A stretch of DNA of 64,000 bases from Tricholomella constricta. Lineage: Eukaryota > Basidiomycota > Agaricomycetes > Agaricales > Lyophyllaceae. The notes below the pieces were generated by a model. The model had not been told where the DNA came from, did no database searches, and worked only from the letters and a program-made list of their open reading frames with translations. Both the position numbers and the translations under genes were made by a program. Location: NCBI GenBank assembly GCA_013368375.1, contig JAACJP010000004.1, positions 248,001 to 312,000 on the forward strand, read 5' to 3'. Within the stretch, counting starts at the first letter, position 1. Each line of letters opens with the position of its first letter. Shown here piece by piece: positions 44,248-53,545 of this stretch.

Positions 44248-46249
44248 GGTAAACTACTTCATGCCTCGCTCGTCGTTCCTGCAGGACGAGCGTACCTCAC
44301 TCGACTGGAGGCCATGCTCGGGACGTTTCACGATCGTCCGTTCGCTCTTCACCACGCTCCCTCAGGCACCACCGGAGACCTCCAATGGTGGTCGCGCACA
44401 CTTGAGCACCCATGCCTCACTCGACGAGTTCCAGGCCCAAACGTTCTGGTCGATCCTCAGGCCTTCTCAGACGCCAGCTCTGGAATCGGTATGGGAATCA
44501 CTGTCGGGAACAGGTGGCGAGCCTGGAGGCTCATTCCCGGGTGGCGAGACGAGGGTAGAGACATCGGTTGGGCCGAAGCCGTTGGCTTCGAACTCCTTGT
44601 CTACACGCTGCTCATCGCCAGCAGCGAGGGCGATGAATTTAAGATATTTGGCGACAACCGAGGCGTGGTCGAGGGATGGTGGAAGGGCCGGAGTCGAAAC
44701 CGGCCCACCAATGAAGTCTTCAAACGCGTCCACGCATACCTCGCTGACCATGGCTGCGCCATTCACTCACGCTACGTCCCCAGCAGCCTCAATCCCGCAG
44801 GTAAGCAGGCGCCCGCTGTCCACCCTCACTCTCCTCTGTGTCTGACGGCTGTTTGACGCGTGGCAGACAAGCCTTCCAGGGGAATCTACTATGCCCGCAG
44901 CCTCCTTCTCCCCGCGGTCCCCATTCCCCCTGTCCTCCTCCCCTTCGTTGTCGATTTCGACGCACCCCTCCACGCACGCGAGGTACGCGATCGAGTACGC
45001 GGTAGCGTCCCGACCCCCCTCCCAAAGCCGACCCTCGACGACTCCACAAGGGCTGACCGTCGGCGTGTCGGGCGGATTCTCGAATCCCTCGGCGAGGCCC
45101 TCCTTCCCAGTGCAGCAGACTGGTAGGGGGGGGCAACTGATCCGCGAGCGCTATGCCCAGCTCCCCCGGACTGCGCGGCAGGGCGAGCCGGCGGCTTATC
45201 ACCCATCGCTCACCCCCAGACCTTCTCCCCTACGCCCGCACTGCTTTGCCGGTGAACGACTTCGCCTCTGGGTACCGTCAACGCGTAGTGCAGCGCCCGC
45301 ATTCGTCGACGTCGGGCGGGTCGTCGCCACGCTGGCCCTCGGGTACGCGGAAGGGATGGCGGAATCATATGGGTCGGGTCTTCTCGCCTGGCACGTCTGG
45401 TGCGATTCGAAGGATGTTCCGGAAGACGATCGTGCCCCTGCTGCACAGGTGCTAGTTTCCGCCTTCATCTTCTCACTCACCGGGGCTTTCGCGGGTAAGA
45501 CCATACGAAACTACGTCTACGGCATCCGCGCCTGGCATGTGGTCCACAGCGTACCATGGCGGCCCAACGACGATGAATTGGATCTCATGCTGAAGGCCGC
45601 CGACAAGCTGACCCCCGCCTCCTCTAAGCGGAAGAAACGTCAGCCCTACACGACCGACTTCATATGCCGACTGCGGGAACAGATGACGCCGGACGACCCC
45701 TTTGACATCGCGGTTTTCGCGTGTCTGGTATGTCTTTTCTACTCCGCTTCTCGTGTCGGGGAGTTCACGGTTCGGCGTCTTAACGCCTTTGATCCCGCGT
45801 GTCATCCCTCATCTTGTTCCCTCCGGCGTGACCAGGACCGGGAAGGCCGCAAGGTCACCATCTTGCAGCTCCCGCGCACCAAAACGTCGGTCGAGGGCGA
45901 GGAAGTGTACTGGAGCGCTCAGGCGGGCCCCACTGACCCTGAGGCGGCTATTGACCGGCACCTCGCCGTGAACCAGCCACCGGAGGAGCAACATCTTTTT
46001 GCGTACCGGCACAAAGGAGGATACCGACCCCTCACCAAAACGGCGTTCATCAAACGCCTCGCAACCTTGGCACGACGTGCCGGACTGGACCCACTGCAGG
46101 GTCACGGAATTCGGATCGGGTCTACACTCGAATACCTCCTGCGGGGGGTGTCCTTTGAGGCCATGAAGGTGATGGGTCGCTGGCACAGTGACGCATTTAC
46201 TCTCTACCTGCGGAAGCACGCCCTCATCCTCGCGCCCTACATTCAAGCG

Positions 46250-46254
46250 CAGGC
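46250..46254 (+). repeat. Target-site duplication of LTR element 2, left copy
   Basis: CAGGC, repeated at 52620-52624. Removing the element and one copy restores the recombinase frame and its stop at 52677-52679. Confidence 0.88.
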
Positions 46255-46750
46255 TGTTAGGGCGACCTCAGCGCAGAGCTTAGTCGTGCTGGCAGAGGGG
46301 AATCCAATGTTATATTATGTACGATTAGAGAGAACGTAAGTAGACCTACCTGGCAGAGGGGAATCCAATGAGAATAGAGTAAAGGATTCCCCCATGTCAG
46401 GAGGATGACTATATACGAGTAACTACTTGAGGGCCGGCTCTCTGGGGTGTATGGTACGTAAATGATAACGGATGGGCAGCGGCGCGTGTATGTACACGTT
46501 CCCGACGCTGTCCGATCCTCGTGGCTCAGGGTGCAGGCGCACGAGGTCGGTGACCGACGTCGGGATGTCGGGAATCGGGATCGGGCGCGCGCTGGAAGGG
46601 GAAGTAACGACAGGAAGTTATAAGTATGTACACCGATGCTTGGGGCGGAGCGTCGGGGTCGGGATCGCGATCATCTGGGGAGCGGTCGGTCACGTGCTCG
46701 TCCGAGGAATCGGATGGTCACGTGATCACCAAACAGGTGTTCCCCTAACA
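46255..46750 (-). repeat. LTR of element 2 (3' LTR in element sense)
   Basis: 496 bases; differs from the right LTR at two visible positions (near 46663 and 46715). Confidence 0.9.
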
Positions 46751-46764
46751 TCACCTCCCCTTTT
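46751..46764 (-). other. Polypurine tract of element 2
   Basis: AAAAGGGGAGGTGA in element sense, directly beside the 3' LTR. Confidence 0.65.
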
Positions 46765-49700
46765 GAATCGCAACGACTCGGTGCGGGGTGACGGTGGCGA
46801 AGATGGCGGGGGATAGAGTGAAGATGCCACGAATGTGGCGTGGGGCGTCGGGGTTGTCGCGGTGAAATTTGCGTACCAGATCGGGGGCGGCGACATTTTC
46901 GCGAGGTTCCCAAGAAGCTTCTTCGTAACCATAGCCCTTCCACAGGACCTTGTACTGTAGTTTTTTGCGGAAGGTTCGGCTATCGAGGATCTTTTCAACT
47001 TCGTAATGGGGTTCGTCGTCGATTATGTCGGGGGGCGGAGGGGGATCGGATCGACGACCTTCGATCGGATCAGCAATGGCGGGGATGAGCTTCACGACGT
47101 GGAAGACTGGGTGGATGCGCTTCATGGACTGAGGCAGCAGGAGGCGGTATGCCAGCGGGCCGACTCGCCTTTGCACGACGAAAGGGCCAAGGTAGCGATG
47201 CGACAACTTCTTAGACGGTCGGGTCGTAGAAATGTCGGTCGCGTCCAAGTATACCTTGTCGCCAGGCTGGTAGTCGGGCGTTGGGGCGTGCCGCTGGTTG
47301 TAATACCGCTCCATGTCGTCTTTGGCCTTTGAAAGCGCTGCCTTGGCTTCCTCCTGTGCTTCCTTCATGCGCTCCACGAACTCGTCTGCTGACTCGTTCT
47401 TGGAAGCGCCCCGACGCGGCTCAAAGCCCATGCGCGGATGCCGACCAGTGTCAAGCAGGAAGGGGGTCTGCTGCGTCGCCGAATGTACATGGTTGTTGTA
47501 ACTGAATTCGGCGTCGGGCAGGAGGTCCTCCCAATCGTTCTGGCGCTCATTGCAGAAGACTCGCAAGAACTGTTCCAGTTCCTGGTTGACACGCTCTGTC
47601 TGTCCGTCGGTCTGTGGGTGGTACGCCGTCGAGGCCGACAGCTTGATACCCAGGAGTCTGTACAGTTCGCGCGTGAACTCGGCGACGAACTGTGGACCTC
47701 GATCGGAGACGAATGCGTCGGGGAGACCGTGCAGCTTCCAGACGTGGCGACGGTAGAGGTTCGCAGCTCCCAGGGCCGAACAAGTCGTGTGCGACGCGAT
47801 GAAGTGCGCGCGCTTTCCAACTGAATCCACGACATTCATGATCGCGTCGTGGCCGTTGGACTCTGGAAGTTCGGTGATGAAGTCGACCGATACGACATTC
47901 CATCGGCCTTCGGGGATGGGAAGCGGCTGCAGCTGTCCGACGGGGAGTCGGCGGCGAGGTTTCGTGCGCAGACACATGTCACAGGTGCTGGTGTACGAAC
48001 CGATGAAGCGCGACATCTGGGGCCACCAGTAGTTGCGCGACACCAGTTCGAGCGTCTTCCAGCGACCGGGGTGACCGGCGACCTTGGAGTCGTGGTGCTG
48101 CTCCACAATGCGTCGGCGAAGGTCTGGGACGTTCGGGACATAGATCCGTCCACGGAACGTGAGCAGACCGCCTTCCTCTCCCCACTCGCCAAAGCGAAGG
48201 GAGCGGCCGGCGATCTTGGATGCTTTGACCAGTTGCGCCGCTTTCGCGACCGCATCCTCCTGAGCCCCATCGCGATTGCCCTTGCGGATCGCTTTCAGCA
48301 CATCATCCTCCTCTCCGACCAGTGCAAGGCCTTCAGTTGCACGAACGGCGAAGAATTCTGGTTTGAGCAGCACGATGTTGGCGTTGTCGGCGCTTCCGTC
48401 GCCATGGTCGGGGCGACGCGATAACGCGTCGGGTTTGCCCATGCTACGGCCAGGACGGTGGTGGAGGGCGAAGTCGAAGTTAGCGAGGTAAAGCGACCAT
48501 CGGGCTTGACGCCGATTGAGTTTCTTCGCGGTGAGGAAGTACTCGAGGTTCTTGTGGTCGGTCCAGATCTCCACCTTGTGCTTTGCGCCTTCTACGAAGT
48601 GTCGCCATTCCTCCAGAGACCGGATGATCGCCAGCATCTCTTTGTCATGGATCTCGTAGTTCCGCTCGACGGCGTTCAAGCTCTTCGAGTAGAACGCGAC
48701 CGGGTGCCACTTGCCATCGGACGGCGACTCTTGCGACAGGACTGCGCCCGTTGCGAAGTCGGACGAGTCGGCTTCGATGCGGTACGGTCGATCGTCGTCG
48801 GGGAACATGAGGACTGGCCCCGATGTGATCGCAGACTTCAGAAGGGCAAAGGCCGACTGCTCCGACTCTCCCCATCGCCAGGCGACGTCCTTGCCTGTCA
48901 GATCGAACAGGGGTCGGGCGTGGTGCGAGAAGTCCTGGATGAACCGTCGGTAGAAATTGGTGAAGCCTAGGAACGCTTGCACCTCCTTCTTGTTCTTCGG
49001 CGCCGGCCATTCCAACACTCCAGCGACTTTAACCGGATCCATTTCCGCTTGCCCTTGCGAGATGATCAGCCCGAGATACTCGATCTTAGTCTGCTCAAAT
49101 TCGCATTTCTCGGGCTTTAAGAACAGCTGATGTTCGCGGAGTCGGTCCAGTACCAGTCGCGTGACCCGATGGTGTTCCTCTAGCGTCTTTGTATAAATCA
49201 AGATGTCATCGAGGTACACGCAAACAACACCTTCAGCGATCAGATCGCGGAAGATATCATTCATCATGGTCTGAAATGTGGCGGGGCTGTTCGTGAGGCC
49301 GAAGAACATGACGAGTGGCTCGAAGAGGCCGCGATTCGTCCGAAACGCTGCCTTCCACTCGTCGCCTTCCTTGATCCGCACGTTGTTGTACCCCCATCGG
49401 ACGTCCAACTTGGTGAAGTACCGCGCGCCGCGAAGGTTATTCACCAGTTCGCTAATGAGGGGCAGCGGGTATCGGTTCTTCACCGTGAGCGCATTGAGCG
49501 TCCGATAGTCCTGAACCAGTCGGAGCGACCCGTCCTTCTTCTTGATGAAGAAGACCGGCGACGCCATGGGCGACTTGGACGGTCGGATGCGACCTGTCTC
49601 GAGGTTCTCCTTGAGGAACGCGTCGAGTTCGACCTGTTCTGCCGGTGAGAGCGGGTAGACCTTCGTGCCCGTCGGCGACGCGCCCGGCTCCAGTTCGATG

Positions 49701-50792
49701 GCATGGTCCCATTGCTTGCGCTCTGGAAGCTCATCGAATGCGACTTTGGAGAAGACATCTTCAAAGTCGTGGAGGTGGGTCGGTACTGCGTCGCGGAAAG
49801 TTCTGGGCACGGAGTTAGCAGCGTGCGCTTCCGCAAGTCGCTGCGATGTCGTTTGGCTGGCCCGAATATGTTCGGCGGTCGGAGTCGGATGGATCGCGGT
49901 CGCAAAGATGCGATCGCCACTCAGGAAGGTTTCCACCAGGAAGTCGTCAGACTCTGGGTCAGGTTCCTCCAGGACCGGGGTGTAGGGGAGGAACTCCTCC
50001 TCATCAGAGTCGTCCTCAACATACGGGTTGGTCGGGGCTCGCAGGTCGGGCTCAGTCATCGGTATACCGTCGGCTCGACAGGCGCGGATCGCTGCGCGCA
50101 CTTTGGTGCGTGCGCGCCGATCGGCTTTGACCTCGTCCTTGCAGGTGCCGCACTGCGTCGGACAGCGACTCATCTTCACCTCCTTGGTCTCCCAGTCGAT
50201 CTCGGGGTTATGGTTTTTAAGCCAGTTGAACCCGAGGATCATGTCTTGCTTGCCTAACTGGGTGACCCCGAAGACGGCTCGTTCGGTATGACCGTTGTAT
50301 CGCAAGACAGCTTCTACGATGCAAGAGACCGAACCGCCTTCGTTGAGAGTGCCGTCCACATTGTAAACCGGGGATGGCCGACTAAGCACCTTGGTTGTGA
50401 GCTTGTGTTTCTCGACGAAAGCAACATTGAGAAAACTGCCAGTCGCTCCGCTGTCCACTAGGGCAGTGACGGCATGCGACTCCTGGGTGTCGGTGGTCTC
50501 CAGTTCGACGTTGAGCCACAGGGATCTGGGGCAGGGGGAGGCAGCGGCGATGAAGCGACTAGGGAGTCGCTTTTCCCAGCGGGGTAGGCCACGACGCGAC
50601 GGGGCGATCGGCTTTGCGACTGCGATTGGTGTCGTCGGGTCGGAGGGGTTTTGTACGTCTTTGTCGGTCGGTTCACTCGTCGGAATAGCAGCAATATTAG
50701 GTGTATTGGCGTATTCTACGGATAAAGGAGCGAACCGATTACGACTAGACAACGGGGGCGTACGTTCCACCCGTTGTGTAATTAAAAACCCT
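46751..50792 (-). CDS. Pol polyprotein of chromodomain LTR element 2
   Basis: A frame of about 1340 residues lacking an ATG near its start; it is entered from gag by a -1 shift at 50785-50791. Domains in order: aspartic protease (TALVDSGATGSFLN), RT with the catalytic VCVYLDDILIYTK, RNase H (YRIEADSSDFATGAVLSQE), HHCC zinc finger (CDMCLRTKPRRRLP), integrase core (VSVDFITELP, SDRGPQFV, HPQTDGQTERVNQELE) and a C-terminal chromodomain (YEVEKILDSRTF, then YKVLWKGYGYEEASWEPREN). All catalytic carboxylates I looked for are present. No stop or frameshift interrupts it, so the element may be competent. Confidence 0.92.
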
Positions 50793-51996
50793 CCTCGGCG
50801 TCGGAGGCGGTCGCGTCGGCCGACGATGGAGTCGGGTCGGCGGGGACTGCGTCCTTGCGAGCTAGACGTTCCATGATAAGCGCCTCCAGCTCATCATCGA
50901 GCATGTGGCGCACGTCCCAGCGCAAAGGGCAGTCACGAGAGTAGTGACCCTTTTTCTTGCACCGAAAACAGTGGTCGTCGGCAGGCGCGACTCGATCGCG
51001 CATCCGATCTACGTCCATTGGGATGCCCTGGGGGATCGGCCTGGGGGCTGGTGCGGCAGGAGCGCGGGGGGCGGGGGGAGCGGGAGCGGGAGCGGGAGCG
51101 GGGGCAGTAGCGAACGCCCATCGTGCAGCTGCGGTGGTGGGCGGGCGGCTGTCGGGCGCCTTTGTCGGGACCATCCGACGGTGGAAGTCGTCCTCTGACC
51201 TCATGATGAAGTCTTGAGAACGAGCGATCCTCAGCCACTCCTCAATCTTCTCATCGTGCGGGCGACCCGTGGTGATGCTTCCGAGTCGCCTCGAGAGCTT
51301 CGGGTCCATTCCCCGACGGAATTTGAGGACCAGGTGACGCCCATCTGGGTAGCCCGCCTTGACCCACAGGGATCGGAACGAGTCGATGTACTCGTCGATC
51401 GATCGACCGTTCTGGAAGTACGCCGTCGACTCCAGGATGAGCGCGGCATCGGCGACCTCGTCGAAGAGGAAGAACTCGCCACGGAAGGTGTCTTCGAAGT
51501 CCTTCCAGGCGGGAAAGACGTCCTTGGCGGTTCCGAACTGGAACACCCGACTGACGAAGTCGGCGGCTCGCCCGTGCTGCATGTACGACAGCACCCATAC
51601 TATTCGGGCGTGGTCGTCGGCGAAACTTCCCCTGCACAAGGAGAAATAGAGCTTGCAGGCGTTCAAGAACGCGCGACCGCCCGATCGGGCGCTGTCGTAA
51701 ATGGGAGGGGGCGACGGTCGGAGGTGGTGCGATCCCGATCGCGGAGAGCCTGGCAGCGGGGTGGTCGTCTCAGGCGGCGGGGGGGTCGTGTCTGCTTCGG
51801 GAGCAGCGGGGGTGGGATTGGGGGGTGTCCCCGACATGAATTTTTCGAAAAGAGCGGAGAGGCGGTCCATAGAGGCCGAGTTGGAGGTATTGGAGGCAGA
51901 GAGAGCCGAAATTGTGGCTTCCATATTCGCCAACCGCTCCTCCGTCGTGAGGAAGGGAGAGAACGGTCGCTGCGACATGTCACCAAATTCGGACAT
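50782..51996 (-). CDS. Gag of chromodomain LTR element 2
   Basis: 404 residues. The N-terminus has a coiled-coil-like ERLANMEATISALS. A retrotransposon Gag domain follows near residues 130-270 (LYFSLCRGSFADDHARIVWV, later FEDTFRGEFF). A Pro/Ala-rich linker leads to a CCHC zinc knuckle (CFRCKKKGHYSRDC) near residue 340. It forms virus-like particles and binds element RNA. The stop is preceded by a slippery heptamer leading into pol. Confidence 0.9.
   Translation of the reverse strand: MSEFGDMSQRPFSPFLTTEERLANMEATISALSASNTSNSASMDRLSALFEKFMSGTPPNPTPAAPEADTTPPPPETTTPLPGSPRSGSHHLRPSPPPIYDSARSGGRAFLNACKLYFSLCRGSFADDHARIVWVLSYMQHGRAADFVSRVFQFGTAKDVFPAWKDFEDTFRGEFFLFDEVADAALILESTAYFQNGRSIDEYIDSFRSLWVKAGYPDGRHLVLKFRRGMDPKLSRRLGSITTGRPHDEKIEEWLRIARSQDFIMRSEDDFHRRMVPTKAPDSRPPTTAAARWAFATAPAPAPAPAPPAPRAPAAPAPRPIPQGIPMDVDRMRDRVAPADDHCFRCKKKGHYSRDCPLRWDVRHMLDDELEALIMERLARKDAVPADPTPSSADATASDAEEGF
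50785..50791 (-). promoter_or_regulatory. -1 ribosomal frameshift site between gag and pol of element 2
   Basis: In sense direction the heptamer G GGT TTT (X XXY YYZ) lies in the gag frame immediately before the TAA stop. Slipping back one base continues directly into the open pol frame. A downstream stimulatory structure was not evaluated. Confidence 0.65.
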
Positions 51997-52109
51997 CTCG
52001 AAACGGGACTGGACGGGCGATCGGGGCGAGCGCGCGTTGGACGGTCGCGTGTAGCAGACGCGTGTTTCGGCGCGGAAGCGGATCGGTCGGCTTCGTCGGG
52101 TTTCTAGAG

Positions 52110-52121
52110 TTACTCTATTCT
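52110..52121 (-). other. Self-priming primer-binding site of element 2
   Basis: Two bases inside the 5' LTR, the element-sense 12-mer AGAATAGAGTAA is the exact reverse complement of the LTR segment at 52240-52251 (and 46371-46382), which would be the 5' end of the transcript. There is no TGG start as in tRNA-primed elements. Confidence 0.7.
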
Positions 52122-52123
52122 GC

Positions 52124-52619
52124 TGTTAGGGCGACCTCAGCGCAGAGCTTAGTCGTGCTGGCAGAGGGGAATCCAATGTTATATTATGTACGATTAGAGA
52201 GAACGTAAGTAGACCTACCTGGCAGAGGGGAATCCAATGAGAATAGAGTAAAGGATTCCCCCATGTCAGGAGGATGACTATATACGAGTAACTACTTGAG
52301 GGCCGGCTCTCTGGGGTGTATGGTACGTAAATGATAACGGATGGGCAGCGGCGCGTGTATGTACACGTTCCCGACGCTGTCCGATCCTCGTGGCTCAGGG
52401 TGCAGGCGCACGAGGTCGGTGACCGACGTCGGGATGTCGGGAATCGGGATCGGGCGCGCGCTGGAAGGGGAAGTAACGACAGGAAGTTATAAGTATGTAC
52501 ACCGATGCTTGGGGCGGAGCGTCGGGGTCGGGATTGCGATCATCTGGGGAGCGGTCGGTCACGTGCTCGTCCGAGGAATCGGATGATCACGTGATCACCA
52601 AACAGGTGTTCCCCTAACA
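52124..52619 (-). repeat. LTR of element 2 (5' LTR in element sense)
   Basis: 496 bases. It contains the element promoter: a TATATA box and, about 33 bases downstream, the self-priming segment as probable transcript start. A 14-bp palindrome with a central CACGTG lies in U3. Confidence 0.9.
52251..52284 (-). promoter_or_regulatory. Core promoter of LTR element 2
   Basis: TATATA at 52284-52279 (sense direction) precedes the presumed transcript start at about 52251 by 33 bases, the normal spacing for RNA polymerase II. Confidence 0.6.
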
Positions 52620-52624
52620 CAGGC
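52620..52624 (+). repeat. Target-site duplication of LTR element 2, right copy
   Basis: CAGGC, matching 46250-46254. Confidence 0.88.
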
Positions 52625-52783
52625 CCCGCACGTCTACGACGATTTCGTGCGGCTCACCATGCCCACAGGGGTTCGTTAAGGGTTGTCCCCCGACCCCGCA
52701 AACTTTTCTGTTAGGGTACGACTTTCTCCTTATGTTTGGGTGCCGAGTCTCACTCGACGCGTCGCAATCTCCTAGTATGTGGG

Positions 52784-52987
52784 AATCGCAGCTCGCCTCG
52801 GCCGCTTGGGCTTGGGTCAGACCAGGGTCCGACTGTTTTCCCTTACGCCGGGAAGCGCTGCGCGCTTTCACCCACCATCATACTTATTGGCACCACCCTT
52901 GGGAGCATACAGTACATATTTCTTGAATGCTACACAATGTCCATCTGTTCATACCTTGGCTAATATTCCCTGAGTTCCAGACAAAGA
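52784..52987 (+). repeat. Split direct repeat B1 of Ngaro-like element
   Basis: 204 bases from AATCGCAGCTCGCC to CCAGACAAAGA, running directly into A2. Matches B2 at 53271-53474 with one visible difference. Confidence 0.9.
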
Positions 52988-53148
52988 TTGTTGTCTATTG
53001 CGTAGCGAGGAACGACCGTAGAATTAGACGTAAGTCTTTGGGAGGACGGCGGGAGTTGCCGGCATCGTTTCTCCTCCGGCTACCTCGACGCCTCCCATAA
53101 TATTCGAGTCCGCCGTCGTCAGAGCGGCTCCCTGCTCCTTTTCTTTGC
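52988..53148 (+). repeat. Split direct repeat A2 of Ngaro-like element
   Basis: 161 bases, apparently identical to A1 at the left end. Confidence 0.9.
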
Positions 53149-53270
53149 CCCACCCTCCACTCCCTAATAAACTCGAACTTTCCCTACACGCAACAAATCT
53201 GGTGTAAGTGAACAGTCCTTCTCGTCTCACGGCCCTCGACGAGCACGCGAGTTTGGGTGCCCACCCACCC

Positions 53271-53474
53271 AATCGCAGCTCGCCTCGGCCGCTTGGGCTT
53301 GGGTCAGACCAGGGTCCGACTGTTTTCCCTTACGCCGGGAAGCGCTGCGCGCTTTCACCCACCATCATACTTATTGGCAACACCCTTGGGAGCATACAGT
53401 ACATATTTCTTGAATGCTACACAATGTCCATCTGTTCATACCTTGGCTAATATTCCCTGAGTTCCAGACAAAGA
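53271..53474 (+). repeat. Split direct repeat B2, right terminus of Ngaro-like element
   Basis: 204 bases matching B1; ends GACAAAGA, after which the host hydrolase frame resumes at 53475. Confidence 0.9.
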
Positions 53475-53545
53475 CACAGCCTGGTGGGCCTTTGGATTTA
53501 CGGAGGGGGATATATGATGGGAAACGGATCAGAGACCTTCGTAAT
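53475..53545 (+). pseudogene. Alpha/beta-hydrolase, continuation after the Ngaro element
   Basis: In frame with the codon AGT at 33323-33325 this codes HSLVGLWIYGGGYMMGNGSE, the strand and oxyanion-hole loop of the fold (usually HGGG, here YGGG). The frame stays open somewhat further but loses resemblance to the family. The nucleophile Ser and acid region are not found downstream, so the gene is incomplete. Confidence 0.65.

Larger units (their letters stand above)
35691..45126 (+). pseudogene. Reverse transcriptase-RNase H of Ngaro-like element, split by LTR insertion
   Basis: Segments 35691-36833, 44248-44800 and 44867-45126 join to a 651-residue frame; 36834-44247 is the nested LTR element plus one copy of its target duplication. 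The RT shows LSLVPKPGKPDKFRAV and the catalytic KWVDDHIFF (a VDD box), with the DIRS-type spacing and a long thumb. The RNase H part shows FSDASSGIGMG, a later FGDNRGV and SRYVPSSLNPAD across a 66-base intron. The start at 35691 overlaps the Gag end by 38 bases; an earlier start is possible. Splitting makes it inactive here, although no other lesion was noticed. Confidence 0.82.
46255..52619 (-). mobile_element. LTR retrotransposon 2, Ty3-like chromodomain element (chromovirus)
   Basis: A 6365-bp element with 496-bp LTRs (46255-46750 and 52124-52619). LTR ends are the inverted pair TGTTAGGGG/CCCCTAACA. Separate gag and pol frames are arranged for -1 frameshifting. Pol ends in a chromodomain, which in this group directs integration to modified chromatin. 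The priming site is complementary to the LTR itself, as in Tf1/sushi elements. I count two base differences between the LTRs, so it is probably slightly older than element 1. Both coding frames are intact. Confidence 0.92.
44891..52679 (+). pseudogene. Tyrosine recombinase of Ngaro-like element, split by LTR insertion
   Basis: Segments 44891-46254 and 52625-52679 join to 472 residues; the chromodomain LTR element lies between. The catalytic set of tyrosine recombinases is complete: Arg288 (SASRVGEF), a possible Lys near 331 (RTKTS), His405-x-x-Arg408 (GHGIRIG), His432 (GRWHSD) and Tyr439 (FTLYLRKH). It would join the circular cDNA to the target. It starts 236 bases before the RT-RNase H stop, in another frame. 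The insertion falls after residue 454, past the catalytic Tyr, so the left piece still encodes the catalytic core followed by a short foreign tail. Confidence 0.85.
33326..53474 (+). mobile_element. Ngaro-like tyrosine-recombinase retrotransposon (DIRS order), carrying two nested LTR elements
   Basis: A retroelement that integrates with a tyrosine recombinase instead of a DDE integrase. It has split direct repeats: A1 (33326-33486) at the left end, and B1-A2-B2 (52784-53474) at the right end, where B1 runs directly into A2. The Gag, RT-RNase H and recombinase frames lie in that order on the plus strand. Without the two nested insertions it is about 6.4 kb. The host reading frame on both sides joins directly with no target-site duplication, as expected of circle integration. 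RT-RNase H is interrupted at 36833 and the recombinase at 46254, so this copy is not autonomous. Confidence 0.88.
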
